A stretch of 64,000 bases of DNA from Phycisphaerae bacterium (GCA_002706885.1 PAKY01000001.1:27539-91538); one strand, 5' to 3'. Numbered from the stretch's first letter, positions 24,948 to 33,279 are shown. Translations and numbers: made by a program. Notes: generated by a model from the sequence alone, not told the origin.

Positions 24948-25826
24948 ATGCAGCGACTTGTCACCGTCACGACGTTTCTCGGCTTGATCGCGGCCGGCGC
25001 CGGAGGGGCGCCGGTCGCGGTTGAGAACCACGGGTTCGAGGCCGACTTCGCGGCCGACGGGACCTTTCCCGTCGGCCCGGTGTCGGGCTGGGAGGCGTAC
25101 GACCCCAACGACCTGCTCTCCGTGGGAGGCAACTTCACCGGGGTCGTCAATCCCAACAACTCGCCGTTCTTCCTGCCCGATCAGCTTCCCGAGGGGAACA
25201 ACGCGGCGCTGCTGTTCATCTCGAATGCGATCGGGCTCGGGCCGGTTGGCCTGTCTCAGACGTTGGACGCGACCCTCGAGGCCGGGATGACGTACACGCT
25301 CAGCGTCGGCGTCGGCAACATCGCGTCGGGGACGGGCAACCCGCCGTTCGACCAGTTTGGCTTCTTCGACCTCGATGGCTTCCCTGGCTATCGCGTCGAA
25401 CTGCTCGCGGGCGAGCCGCCGCTGGGTCCGCCGAGCGTCCTTGTCGCCGACGACAACACGCTCTTCGGCGCCATCCCCGAGGGCGAATTCCGCTTCAGCG
25501 TGATCGAGTTCACGGCCGAGGCGAGTGATCCGCGCATCGGTCTGCCGCTGATGATCCGCCTGATCAATCTCAACGAGCAGGACACGCCCGAGGACCCGGG
25601 GATCGAGGTGGACTTTGACGACGTTCGGCTCGACGCCTCGCCCGCCGGATGCTCGGGCGCGGACCTTTCGGCGCCGTTCGGCGTGCTCGATGTCGCGGAC
25701 GTGGTGACGTTCCTCCAGCGCTTCGGCGCAAGCGACGGGTCGGTCGATCTCGCGGCCCCCGCAGGGGTGTTCGATGTCGCCGACGTCGTGGCGTTCCTGC
25801 AGCTCTTCGGTGTCGGGTGCCCGTGA
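24948..25826 (+). CDS. Exported CBM-like protein with GC-type dockerin
   Basis: A 292-residue protein 27 bp after the preceding dockerin gene on the same strand, so probably co-transcribed, with GGGAGA upstream. The signal peptide (MQRLVTVTTFLGLIAAGAGG) is followed by a jelly-roll-like domain: VAVENHGFEADF, VSGWEAYDPND, LSQTLDATLEAGMTYTLSV and a closing VDFDDVRLDA, the layout of DUF642/carbohydrate-binding-like modules. The tail is DLSAPFGVLDVADVVTFLQ and DLAAPAGVFDVADVVAFLQ, ending GVGCP. Confidence 0.78.
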   Translation: MQRLVTVTTFLGLIAAGAGGAPVAVENHGFEADFAADGTFPVGPVSGWEAYDPNDLLSVGGNFTGVVNPNNSPFFLPDQLPEGNNAALLFISNAIGLGPVGLSQTLDATLEAGMTYTLSVGVGNIASGTGNPPFDQFGFFDLDGFPGYRVELLAGEPPLGPPSVLVADDNTLFGAIPEGEFRFSVIEFTAEASDPRIGLPLMIRLINLNEQDTPEDPGIEVDFDDVRLDASPAGCSGADLSAPFGVLDVADVVTFLQRFGASDGSVDLAAPAGVFDVADVVAFLQLFGVGCP

Positions 25827-25853
25827 CCGGACTCACAGGCGCGGGGCGCCCGG

Positions 25854-25859
25854 TATCCT
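25854..25859 (+). promoter_or_regulatory. -10-like TATCCT, 7 nt before the NUDIX start
   Basis: TATCCT, seven bases, then ATG 25867, with no Shine-Dalgarno. It lies in the 40-bp gap after the dockerin gene. Confidence 0.45.
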
Positions 25860-25866
25860 CGCCTGC

Positions 25867-26433
25867 ATGAGTTCAGGCAAGCCGCTCCGCGACAAGATCA
25901 CCGGTGAACGCACGCTCTACGAGGGGAAGGCGTTCGATTTTGTTGAGCTGACGCTCACCCAGCCCGACGGCAGCACGAGACCGCGACCGATCGTCCGGCA
26001 TCACGGCGCAGCGGTGATCGTGCCGCTCATCGAGCAGCCCGGGCGGAGTCCGAAGGTCGTGTTCGTTCGCAACGATCGACACACGATCAACGATCAGCTT
26101 CTCGAACTCCCGGCGGGCGGCGTTGATCGCGGCGAGTCGCCCGAGGAAACCGCGGCGCGTGAGCTTCGCGAAGAAACCGGCTACGCGGCGTCATCGATCT
26201 ATCACCTGATCTCGTTCTACACCACGCCCGGCGTGACGGACGAGTTCATGCACGCGTACGTCGCGACGGGGCTCCGGCACGTCGGTCAGGAGCTTGAGGC
26301 TGACGAGTCGCTCGAGGTCGTGACGCTCACCTCCAGCGAGGTCGGAAGCATGCTGGACGCGCACGAACTCACGGACGGCAAGACGGTGCTGGCGCTGCTC
26401 GAGGCGGCGCGGCAGAACTACATCTCGTTCTGA
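25867..26433 (+). CDS. NUDIX hydrolase, ADP-ribose pyrophosphatase type
   Basis: A 188-residue cytoplasmic hydrolase of nucleoside-diphosphate-linked compounds. The Nudix box GGVDRGESPEETAARELREE followed by TGY fits Gx5Ex7REUxEExGU exactly. The upstream block (ITGERTLYEGKAFDFVELTL) and the later FYTTPGVTDEFMHAYVATGL are typical of the ADP-ribose pyrophosphatase subfamily, which hydrolyses ADP-ribose to AMP and ribose 5-phosphate; substrate is inferred from that resemblance. ATG 25867 is preferred because residues encoded upstream read into the previous gene's tail. Confidence 0.88.
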   Translation: MSSGKPLRDKITGERTLYEGKAFDFVELTLTQPDGSTRPRPIVRHHGAAVIVPLIEQPGRSPKVVFVRNDRHTINDQLLELPAGGVDRGESPEETAARELREETGYAASSIYHLISFYTTPGVTDEFMHAYVATGLRHVGQELEADESLEVVTLTSSEVGSMLDAHELTDGKTVLALLEAARQNYISF

Positions 26434-26444
26434 CAGCGTTTCGG

Positions 26445-27887
26445 CTAGCGACCCACCTGGATGATGGGACGCCCGCTCGGACCGCCACGCGTCGGTCGTT
26501 CGACCTCGAGGATGACCTCGTGCGAACCGCATCCCGGGGTCGCGGGCTGTGTCTGCCAGCCGTAGAGGGCGGGCGGGCCGTAGTACACCGAGTCGGTGAT
26601 CGGGAAGAAGTGGTGCGACACCGGCACGTAGAGGTCGCCCTGGTCGTTGTTGCCGAAGAACTGCCACGGAACATCGAGCGGCTGCGGACGGTTCGACCAG
26701 AGCTGGCGCTGACGAACGATATCAATCGGGATCCAGCCGCCCTCGACCTCGATGACCTCCTCGTTGTCGACGATGACCTTGCGTTCGTTCTGGATGTAGA
26801 ACTCCGCCCAGACTGCGATGGGGTTCCGCTCCTCGTCGTCGATGACCCGGCGTTCGTCGTCGAGCGTGCTGCGGACGCCGATGACGAGGCGCGCGGGGAT
26901 CTCCGCCTGTCGGAGCACGGCCACAAGGGCGGTGACCACCTCTACATCGGAACCGCGCTCGCGAACGAGCGCCCTCCACCCCGCGTCCGGCGGGATCGGC
27001 GGCGCGCCATAGCGCCCTTCCGGGCCCGGGACGTTGAAGCCCTGGAAGACGCCGACGCGGCTGACGGCGCCGCGGCGCGCCGGCTGCACGTGCTCGATAA
27101 CGCGAGCGGTGAGGAACTTCGCAAGGACCGCGGGGCCGAGGCGCGACTTGGGATCGATGCCGTTCGTCCATCTCTCGATGACCGCCCGCGCGGGGTTGAT
27201 CTCGACGGGGGCCGAGCGGTCGACGGGGACCGCGTAGTCGGCGGCGAGCGCTGCCTGCGCCTCGGGCGGAAGGAGCGCGACGGAACTCGGCCACGGCGCC
27301 GAAGCGGCCTTGCGCTCATCGAAGTCGACTCGCCAGGATCGCCTCAGGAACTCGAAGCGAGCGCGGACCTGGGTCGCGCGGAAGGAACCGAACTCGACTT
27401 CGACACAGGGCGAGGTCCCCTCGCCGAAGTCGACCAGGCGCGCCTCGATGGGCTGGCGATGACCGCCGGCGTACAGCTCGGCGCCGAACGGCTGGCCGGC
27501 GTCGGGCGCGAACGGCACGCTTCCGGCGACGGCCCCGACGAACGGGAACCAGAGGCGCCCGCCCTCGACCTCCCAGAATTCGGTGGACACCTGCGGCGCT
27601 ACTCCCGAATACCGCACAACGGGTACCCCCTGATTGCACGAGAGAAGCTGGATCTGCGCGATGATCGACCAGTCCTCGGCGTGGCTGAAACGCAGGAACG
27701 GGTGCTCGGGTGGCTCGATGGGCAGAGGATCGGGGGTGATCGGCCCCTTGGGCGCGGGACCGCTCCGCCGTTCTTCGCGCGGGCTCTTGACCGGTCGGGC
27801 GTCGGGCTGGTTCGCGGCCAATCCGGTGACAGCGACGGCCATCAACGCGAAAGCCGCTGCGAAGGTCTGCCGAGCTGTCCGCTTCAT
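26445..27887 (-). CDS. Exported transglutaminase-like protein lacking the catalytic residues
   Basis: A 480-residue protein with a signal peptide (MKRTARQTFAAAFALMAVAVTGLAA) and GGGGCGATC upstream of ATG 27887. The C-terminal half has the transglutaminase-core layout: RERGSDVEVVTALVAVLR then EIPARLVIGV (about 310-340), AVWAEFYI (about 358) and GGWIPIDI (about 384). In active enzymes the first block has Cys where this reads GSDVE, and the second reads HAW(A/V)E where this reads AVWAE. Cys and His both appear lost, so it is probably a binding or structural domain. Most of the N-terminal 200 residues are unassigned. It converges with the NUDIX gene. Confidence 0.72.
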   Translation of the reverse strand: MKRTARQTFAAAFALMAVAVTGLAANQPDARPVKSPREERRSGPAPKGPITPDPLPIEPPEHPFLRFSHAEDWSIIAQIQLLSCNQGVPVVRYSGVAPQVSTEFWEVEGGRLWFPFVGAVAGSVPFAPDAGQPFGAELYAGGHRQPIEARLVDFGEGTSPCVEVEFGSFRATQVRARFEFLRRSWRVDFDERKAASAPWPSSVALLPPEAQAALAADYAVPVDRSAPVEINPARAVIERWTNGIDPKSRLGPAVLAKFLTARVIEHVQPARRGAVSRVGVFQGFNVPGPEGRYGAPPIPPDAGWRALVRERGSDVEVVTALVAVLRQAEIPARLVIGVRSTLDDERRVIDDEERNPIAVWAEFYIQNERKVIVDNEEVIEVEGGWIPIDIVRQRQLWSNRPQPLDVPWQFFGNNDQGDLYVPVSHHFFPITDSVYYGPPALYGWQTQPATPGCGSHEVILEVERPTRGGPSGRPIIQVGR

Positions 27888-27976
27888 GATCGCCCCAATC
27901 CGCCCGCCACGCGGGTTCATCCTACCGTACCCGAGAGCGCCGTTGGGGCGTCGATACGCAGCGAAGGGGACCACGG

Positions 27977-29428
27977 ATGAGCGGGACGCAGACACGCATC
28001 GAAAAAGACTCCATGGGGGAGATGACCGTCCCGGCGGACGTGCTCTACGGGGCCTCGACGCAGCGAGCGGTGCTGAATTTCCCCGTGTCGGGCCGTCCGG
28101 TGCCCACGCCGGTGATCCGGGCGTTCGCCCAGCTCAAGGCCACCTGCGCCCTTGTGAACAAAGAACTTGGCAAGCTCGACGCCGACCGCGCATCGCTGAT
28201 CGGCGACGCCTGTGGCACGATCGAGTCCGGCCTGGCCGATCATGGCGGCGTCGAACGGAACTTCCCGGTCGACATCTACCAGACCGGCAGCGGCACCTCG
28301 ACGAACATGAACGCGAACGAGGTCATCGCGAACCTCGTCTGCCTCGCGAAGGGCAAGCCGATCGGCACGTCGAAGGACGTGAACTACATCGAGCAGGGCG
28401 GCGTGCACCCCAACGACCATGTCAACATGGGCCAGTCGTCGAACGACACGTTCCCCACAGCTCTGCACATCGCCGCGGCGAGCGAGATCCACCACCAGCT
28501 TCTCCCCGCGCTGAAGCGCATGGAGAACGAGCTCCGCTCGAAGGCCGAGGCGTGGGACGACGTGGTGAAGATCGGTCGCACGCACCTTCAGGACGCAACA
28601 CCGATCCGATTGGGTCAGGAGTTCGCGGGCTACGCGAGGCAGATCGCGGAGTCACAGGAGCGCCTGCACCGCGCGCTTCACACGCTCGGAGAACTCGCGA
28701 TCGGCGGTACGGCGGTGGGGACGGGCATCAACACGCACCCGGAGTTCGGCGCTCGCGTCGCGGCGAAGCTGACGGAATCGGTCGGCGTGCACTTCCGCGA
28801 GGCGGTCGATCACTGCGAGGCGCAGCACGCAAAGGACGCCTGCGTTGAGGCTTCAGGCGTGCTCAAGACGATCGCCGTGAGCTTCTCGAAGATCGCGGGC
28901 GACATTCGGCTGCTGGGGTCGGGTCCGCGTTGCGGCATCGGCGAGCTCAAGCTTCCCGCTGTGCAGCCAGGGTCGTCGATCATGCCGGGCAAAGTCAACC
29001 CGGTCATCTGCGAGAGCGCGGTCATGGTCGCGTGCCGCGTGATCGGGAACGACACGACGGTGACGATGGCGGGGCTCGGCGGCGTCGGATCGCTGATCGA
29101 CCTCAACGTTGCCATGCCCGTGATGGCCGCCGCCTTGCTCGAGTCGATCGAGATCCTCGCGGGGGCGGCGAACATGTTCACCGACAACCTGCTGAAGGGG
29201 CTTGAGCCTGATCGCGAGCGTTGCGCGGCGCTGATCGAGGGGTCGCTCGCGATGTGCACAAGCCTCGCGCCCGTCATCGGCTACGACAACGCCGCGGCGC
29301 TCGCGAAGAAGGCGTATGCAGAGGGCAAGACGGTGCGCCAGGTCGCGCTCGACGACGGCGTGCTGGACGCGACGGAGTTGGAAAAGCTGCTCGACCCGAT
29401 GAGCATGACGCGTCCGGATCCAGCGTGA
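27977..29428 (+). CDS. fumC: Class II fumarate hydratase
   Basis: Converts fumarate to malate in the TCA cycle. The 483-residue protein has the superfamily order: MGEMTVPADVLYGASTQRA near the N-terminus, FPVDIYQTGSGTSTNMNANE, GQSSNDTFPTA (catalytic Ser/His region), GRTHLQDATPIRLGQEFAGY, and the signature GSSIMPGKVNPV (about 332-343). AAGGGGA is 7 nt before the ATG. Its start region overlaps the upstream leader of the divergent transglutaminase-like gene by only about 90 bp of shared promoter space. Confidence 0.96.
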   Translation: MSGTQTRIEKDSMGEMTVPADVLYGASTQRAVLNFPVSGRPVPTPVIRAFAQLKATCALVNKELGKLDADRASLIGDACGTIESGLADHGGVERNFPVDIYQTGSGTSTNMNANEVIANLVCLAKGKPIGTSKDVNYIEQGGVHPNDHVNMGQSSNDTFPTALHIAAASEIHHQLLPALKRMENELRSKAEAWDDVVKIGRTHLQDATPIRLGQEFAGYARQIAESQERLHRALHTLGELAIGGTAVGTGINTHPEFGARVAAKLTESVGVHFREAVDHCEAQHAKDACVEASGVLKTIAVSFSKIAGDIRLLGSGPRCGIGELKLPAVQPGSSIMPGKVNPVICESAVMVACRVIGNDTTVTMAGLGGVGSLIDLNVAMPVMAAALLESIEILAGAANMFTDNLLKGLEPDRERCAALIEGSLAMCTSLAPVIGYDNAAALAKKAYAEGKTVRQVALDDGVLDATELEKLLDPMSMTRPDPA

Positions 29429-29468
29429 GCGTTGTAAGCTAGCGACGACGCGGGCCCGAACCCGCGCA

Positions 29469-29541
29469 GGCCCCGTAGCTCAGCGGTTAGAGCAAGCGAC
29501 TCATAATCGCCAGGTCCTCGGTTCGAATCCGGGCGGGGCTA
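29469..29541 (+). tRNA. tRNA with CAT anticodon, probably tRNA-Ile2 (lysidine)
   Basis: A 73-nt cloverleaf without encoded CCA. The acceptor is GGCCCCG paired with CGGGGC (a G-U first pair is needed), with TAGCTC and the TTCGAAT T-loop. The anticodon loop CTCATAA has CAT at 29502-29504. The core (GGTTAGAGCA, GCGACTCATAATCGC) is very close to the E. coli Ile2 tRNA, and C4-G69 and C5-G68, which TilS reads, are present. Elongator tRNA-Met remains an alternative. Position 27-43 is an A-C mismatch. Confidence 0.9.
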
Positions 29542-29570
29542 TTGCGTCCTGGCCGATGCTCAGGACACAC

Positions 29571-29610
29571 CACGACCCCGGGCGGCGGCGGATCGCATCC
29601 CGGGGTCGTG
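29571..29610. repeat. 12-bp perfect inverted repeat downstream of the tRNA
   Basis: CACGACCCCGGG (29571-29582) and CCCGGGGTCGTG (29599-29610) are exact reverse complements with a 16-nt loop. No T tract follows on either side, so it is not a classical terminator. A smaller GTCCTG/CAGGAC repeat lies between it and the tRNA. The 118-bp stretch from the tRNA to the next stop codon holds no gene. Confidence 0.7.
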
Positions 29611-29659
29611 TCGTCGGATCGATGCCGACTGCATGAGGGAAGGACGGCGGCGAACGCGC

Positions 29660-30289
29660 TCAGGTCGGGCGGCGACGCCTGACGGCCGCGATACATACGA
29701 GCCCGGCTCCACCGACGGCCGCAGGCGCGGGGAGGGGTACCGAAACGCCACCGAGAGGCGTCGCGGTCAGGTCCCTCCAACGGATTTCCGCGATGTACCG
29801 TTGGCCTCCGCCCCGAAGCGTGAGACTTGATCGGGCGGCGCTGCCAGAGATGTAATCAAGGAGATCAGCGATGGACGCCCCCGTGCCTTGGGACGCGTCC
29901 GGGAACGCGCGGAGAATGTCGAGATAGAAGTCGCCGCCGAGCAGAGGGTCGGGCGCATCGCCGGGATCGATGTCGAAGTTCTGCTGGTAGAAGTCGTTGT
30001 CGGCGCCGTAGCGATCCAGGTCATAGAGCTGCGATGTTCCGACCCCGGTGAAGCTGTACGAACCGAGGTCGAGCATGAACGACGGCGAGAAAGCGGCGAG
30101 CGAGGCGGATGGGTCGTACTCATAGGTCAAGCGAACGGTCGCGCCAGAGGCCGCGACCTCCGGGGCGAACCCGGTTAAGCTGACGCCCGTTACTCTTCCG
30201 GTCCATTCGAGCCTGTAGGCGGCGCCGGCCGATTCCCCAATCGCTGCAACTGCGGTCAGCCCCAACAAACACGCGCACTTGACACTCAT
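29660..30289 (-). CDS. Exported protein with a PEP-CTERM-like sorting signal
   Basis: A 209-residue protein with a signal peptide (cleavage near SAGAAY) and GGGAGC upstream of the ATG. The ectodomain is a beta-rich extracellular-type domain (YRLEWTGRVTGVSL, VRLTYEYDPSAS). The C-terminus has VPLPAPAAV, a short hydrophobic helix and a basic end (RRRR), the tripartite plan of PEP-CTERM/exosortase-sorted proteins, with VPLP in place of VPEP. It is the only exported protein here with this anchor rather than a dockerin tail. Confidence 0.65.
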   Translation of the reverse strand: MSVKCACLLGLTAVAAIGESAGAAYRLEWTGRVTGVSLTGFAPEVAASGATVRLTYEYDPSASLAAFSPSFMLDLGSYSFTGVGTSQLYDLDRYGADNDFYQQNFDIDPGDAPDPLLGGDFYLDILRAFPDASQGTGASIADLLDYISGSAARSSLTLRGGGQRYIAEIRWRDLTATPLGGVSVPLPAPAAVGGAGLVCIAAVRRRRPT

Positions 30290-30431
30290 CTCGTTGCTCC
30301 CGGTGTTCGGTTGACCCGCCGATTCGCGTCAGCGCACCGCTACGGACCTGTCAATCACGGCCGCCTTCGGACAGCCCGAGCCAACACCGCGTATCCGAGA
30401 ATTGGACAGCGACGCGGACACGCGGAATGAC

Positions 30432-30450
30432 AAAAAGGCGCGAGTCGCGC
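30432..30450 (-). terminator. Compact rho-independent terminator after the BCCT gene
   Basis: On the minus strand GCGCGACTCGCGC (30450-30438) folds into a short GC stem; one more C follows, then five T residues (30436-30432). It begins 6 nt past the BCCT stop codon and would end the osmoprotection operon. Alternative longer pairing with GGCGCG upstream is possible. Confidence 0.65.
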
Positions 30451-30456
30451 GTACCG

Positions 30457-32400
30457 CTACGCGCCGGGACGCCGACCTTCGTACATCGCCAGCCCACGAA
30501 CAAGCGAGACACACGCGAGGATGAGGATCAGCGTGAAGGGCAGCGCCGCGGCGATCGCGGCCGCCTGGAGCGCGTCGAGTCCGCCCGCGAGGAGCAGCAC
30601 AGCGGCGACTACACCTTCTGCGAGCGCCCAGAAGAGGCGGGTGCCGACGGGCGGATCCGGGTTGCCGCCCGACGCGATGATGTCGATGACCATCGACGCC
30701 GAATCGGACGAGGTCACGAAGAAGAGCACGATGCAGAGCGTCGCAACGCCGACCGCGGTCAGAACGAGCCAACGAGGGCCGAGGGCGCCGTCGAGCAACG
30801 CGTAGAGCACGGTCGGGAGCGTCGCGATGGTCGTTGCGTGTGAACCGTCGAGCACGGGCGCGCCGAGATATTCGACGGCCGTCATCGGCTTCTCGGTCGC
30901 CGCGAACGACCCTTCGAACGTGTTCTGCGGCGACGGCACGAACGGGTGACCCTCGAGCGTCACGATCTGGCCGTCGTCGACCTCGACGGGAACACCGTTG
31001 GCGACGGTTCGAAGCGTTCCGTCCTCGTCACGCTCATAGACGCCGCCATAAGCGAGTCCGACGAGCGTGCCGTCCTCCGCGATCGCGAAAGCTCCACCGG
31101 CCGAGCGGGCTTGCACCTCGTACACCGGCAGCGCCTCATCGGGATCGATCGCGTCGACCATGTCGCCGTCCTCCGCCGCATCGACGACCGCGGCGTTGTA
31201 CGCGTCGCTCGCGGCGAGGTGGCGGGTGTGTTGCCTGAGCGCGGTTGAGCCAAAGGCGGTGAGCCAGACGATCCCGACGGCCGTTGGAACCAGCAGGACG
31301 CCGATGACGAACTCGCGGATCGTGCGACCGCGCGAGACACGGGCGATGAACATGCCCACGAACGGCGACCAGGAGATCCACCACGCCCAGTAGAACACGG
31401 TCCACCCATTGAGCCACGTGCGGCCCTGGACGCTCGTCGCTCCGGTCCGGAAGGAACTGAACGGGAGGAGTTGGAGGTAGGCGCCGGTGTTTTCGACCGC
31501 CGAGCCGAGAAACGCGACGAGACCGCCACCGAAGATCACGATCACCATCAGGATGCCGGCGAGGACCATGTTCGCCTCGCTCAGCCTGCGGATGCCCGTT
31601 CCGAGCCCGAGAACGACCGACACCGTCGCGATCGCGGTGATGCCCGCGATGAGCAGGATCTGAATGGTCCGATCGATGGGCACGTCGAAGAGGAACGCGA
31701 GGCCGGCGTTGACCTGTTGGGCGCCGAGCCCAAGCGAGGTGGCGACGCCGGTGAGCGTCGCGATGATCGCGAGCGTGTCGATGGCGTCGCCTGTCGGTCC
31801 CCAGACGCGGTCACCGAGCAACGGGTGCAGGAGCGAGCGAAACCCGAGAGGCATGCCGCGCCGGAAGCCGAAGTACGCGAGCGCCAGCGCGACGACGGCG
31901 TACAACGCCCACGGATGCAGTCCCCAATGGAAGATGGTCACCGCCATGGCGACCCGCGCGGGGTCGAGCCCGTCGGCGAAGCCCGGCGGCGTGTCGTTGA
32001 AGTGGTAGATCGGCTCGGCGACGCTCCAGAACACGAGCCCGATGCCCATCCCCGCGCTGAAGAGCATCGCGAACCAGGTGAGGCGCCCGAACTCCGGCTT
32101 CTCATCGTCGCGCCCGAGCTTGACATGCCCGAACCGTCCGACGGCGAGCCAGATCGCGAAGCCGAGGAATCCCGTCATCGACGCGACATACAGCCAGCCA
32201 AAGCGGCTGCCGATCCAATCGCGGGCCGCGACGAACGTGCTCTGGACATCGTCGGCGGGAAACACGATCGTCAGGGCGACCAGCGCCAACACGATCACCG
32301 CGCCTGCCGGGAAGACGACCGGGTGCATCTCGAAGTGCGGCCCGAGCGTTACCTTCGGCAGCTCGGGGACCTCCATCTCCGAGTTTCGATCGTCGCTCAT
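30457..32400 (-). CDS. BCCT-family betaine/choline/carnitine transporter with large extra loop
   Basis: An inner-membrane Na+- or H+-coupled importer of compatible solutes. Landmarks: GMGIGLVFWSVAEPIYHF (118-134), WGLHPWALYAVVALALAYF, and the betaine-binding/signature helix WAWWISWSPFVGMFIARVS (338-356) with the three aromatic-box Trp residues. A non-membrane insert of roughly 130 residues (about 392-525, acidic, with YEVQARSAGGAFAIAEDG and YERDEDGTLRTVANG) sits where most BCCT proteins have only a short extracellular loop before the next helix. The total of 647 residues exceeds the usual 500-600. As third gene of the glycine-methylation operon it probably recovers leaked glycine betaine. Confidence 0.9.
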   Translation of the reverse strand: MSDDRNSEMEVPELPKVTLGPHFEMHPVVFPAGAVIVLALVALTIVFPADDVQSTFVAARDWIGSRFGWLYVASMTGFLGFAIWLAVGRFGHVKLGRDDEKPEFGRLTWFAMLFSAGMGIGLVFWSVAEPIYHFNDTPPGFADGLDPARVAMAVTIFHWGLHPWALYAVVALALAYFGFRRGMPLGFRSLLHPLLGDRVWGPTGDAIDTLAIIATLTGVATSLGLGAQQVNAGLAFLFDVPIDRTIQILLIAGITAIATVSVVLGLGTGIRRLSEANMVLAGILMVIVIFGGGLVAFLGSAVENTGAYLQLLPFSSFRTGATSVQGRTWLNGWTVFYWAWWISWSPFVGMFIARVSRGRTIREFVIGVLLVPTAVGIVWLTAFGSTALRQHTRHLAASDAYNAAVVDAAEDGDMVDAIDPDEALPVYEVQARSAGGAFAIAEDGTLVGLAYGGVYERDEDGTLRTVANGVPVEVDDGQIVTLEGHPFVPSPQNTFEGSFAATEKPMTAVEYLGAPVLDGSHATTIATLPTVLYALLDGALGPRWLVLTAVGVATLCIVLFFVTSSDSASMVIDIIASGGNPDPPVGTRLFWALAEGVVAAVLLLAGGLDALQAAAIAAALPFTLILILACVSLVRGLAMYEGRRPGA

Positions 32401-32439
32401 GCGACCCCTTGATCTCTTGAAGGCCCGTTGGCGCGCGAT

Positions 32440-33279
32440 CTAGGCGGGCTTGCGGAACAGGAAGACGCCCCAGGCGAGATGCCCGGCCTTGCCGCCGTCG
32501 ATCCAATGCCGCAGTCCGCGCTTCATCCGATCGACATACTCGTCACTCACGCGACCTTGGAGGCGCGGCGCCTCGGCTTCGGTCGTCTCAAGGACCCGCG
32601 TGTAGTGGTTGACGAGCTGGTCGGTCATGTCCTCGTAGCCCTCGTCCTTCCATCCGAGTTTGGAAGCCACCGACTTGTAGAAGCCAGGCGAGCCGAGATC
32701 GGGAAGATGGATGCGCTGCAGGATCGGGTCAAGCACCCCCTCGGGGCAGTTGTCAGACCGCATTGGATCGGTGAACACGAACAGCCCACCCGGCTTGAGA
32801 ACACGGTCGACCTCCGCGAGCACACGGCTCCGATCGCCGGAGTGCAGGATCGCGTCCTGAGACCAGACGAAGCCGGCGGAACGATCGGCTGCGGGGATGT
32901 CCTCAAAGCGGCCGTCGATGACGTCGATCCGATCGTCGATGCCCGCTTGACGGTTCATCGCGCGATTGCGGTCGTTCTCGGCTTCCGAGAGATTGAGACA
33001 AACCACGCGGCAACCGAATCGCTCGACGAGGCGTCGCGCGGCGCCACCGTAGCCAGCGCCGATGTCGAGAACGGTGTCGTCCTTCTTGACGTCACCGAGG
33101 CGATCCGCGAGATGATCGACGGTGCGCCGGCTCGCGGCGCGGATCGGCTCGGAAGCGGACTGGTACATGCCGACGTGGATGTCCTCGCCGCCCCAGACCT
33201 CCGCGTAGAAGGTGTCCGCGTCGTCACTGTTGTAGTAGTCGCGCGCCGTGCGCGTCGCGCTGTCGTACCCCGTCGTCAT
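32440..33279 (-). CDS. Sarcosine/dimethylglycine N-methyltransferase
   Basis: SAM-dependent enzyme completing glycine betaine synthesis (sarcosine to dimethylglycine to betaine). The 279-residue protein has the SDMT start YYNSDDADTFYAEVWGGEDI, then HVGMYQ, SAM motif I VLDIGAGYGG (70-79), LNLSEAENDRNR, the active-site stretch FVWSQDAILHSGDR, and FTDPMRSD, all typical of this subfamily. It starts inside the stop codon of the preceding gene (4-nt ATGA overlap), so translation is coupled. Class I methyltransferases are diverse, but pairing with a GSMT-like gene and a BCCT transporter makes this assignment firm. Confidence 0.9.
   Translation of the reverse strand: MTTGYDSATRTARDYYNSDDADTFYAEVWGGEDIHVGMYQSASEPIRAASRRTVDHLADRLGDVKKDDTVLDIGAGYGGAARRLVERFGCRVVCLNLSEAENDRNRAMNRQAGIDDRIDVIDGRFEDIPAADRSAGFVWSQDAILHSGDRSRVLAEVDRVLKPGGLFVFTDPMRSDNCPEGVLDPILQRIHLPDLGSPGFYKSVASKLGWKDEGYEDMTDQLVNHYTRVLETTEAEAPRLQGRVSDEYVDRMKRGLRHWIDGGKAGHLAWGVFLFRKPA

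Noticed and set aside
10188..25826. CRISPR-like or DNA repeat array from the many similar gene ends
   Set aside because: The similarity is at the protein level (dockerin tails), copies lie kilobases apart on both strands, and spacing is irregular.
29571..29610. Rho-independent terminator after the tRNA
   Set aside because: The stem is strong but no T-rich run follows on either strand.
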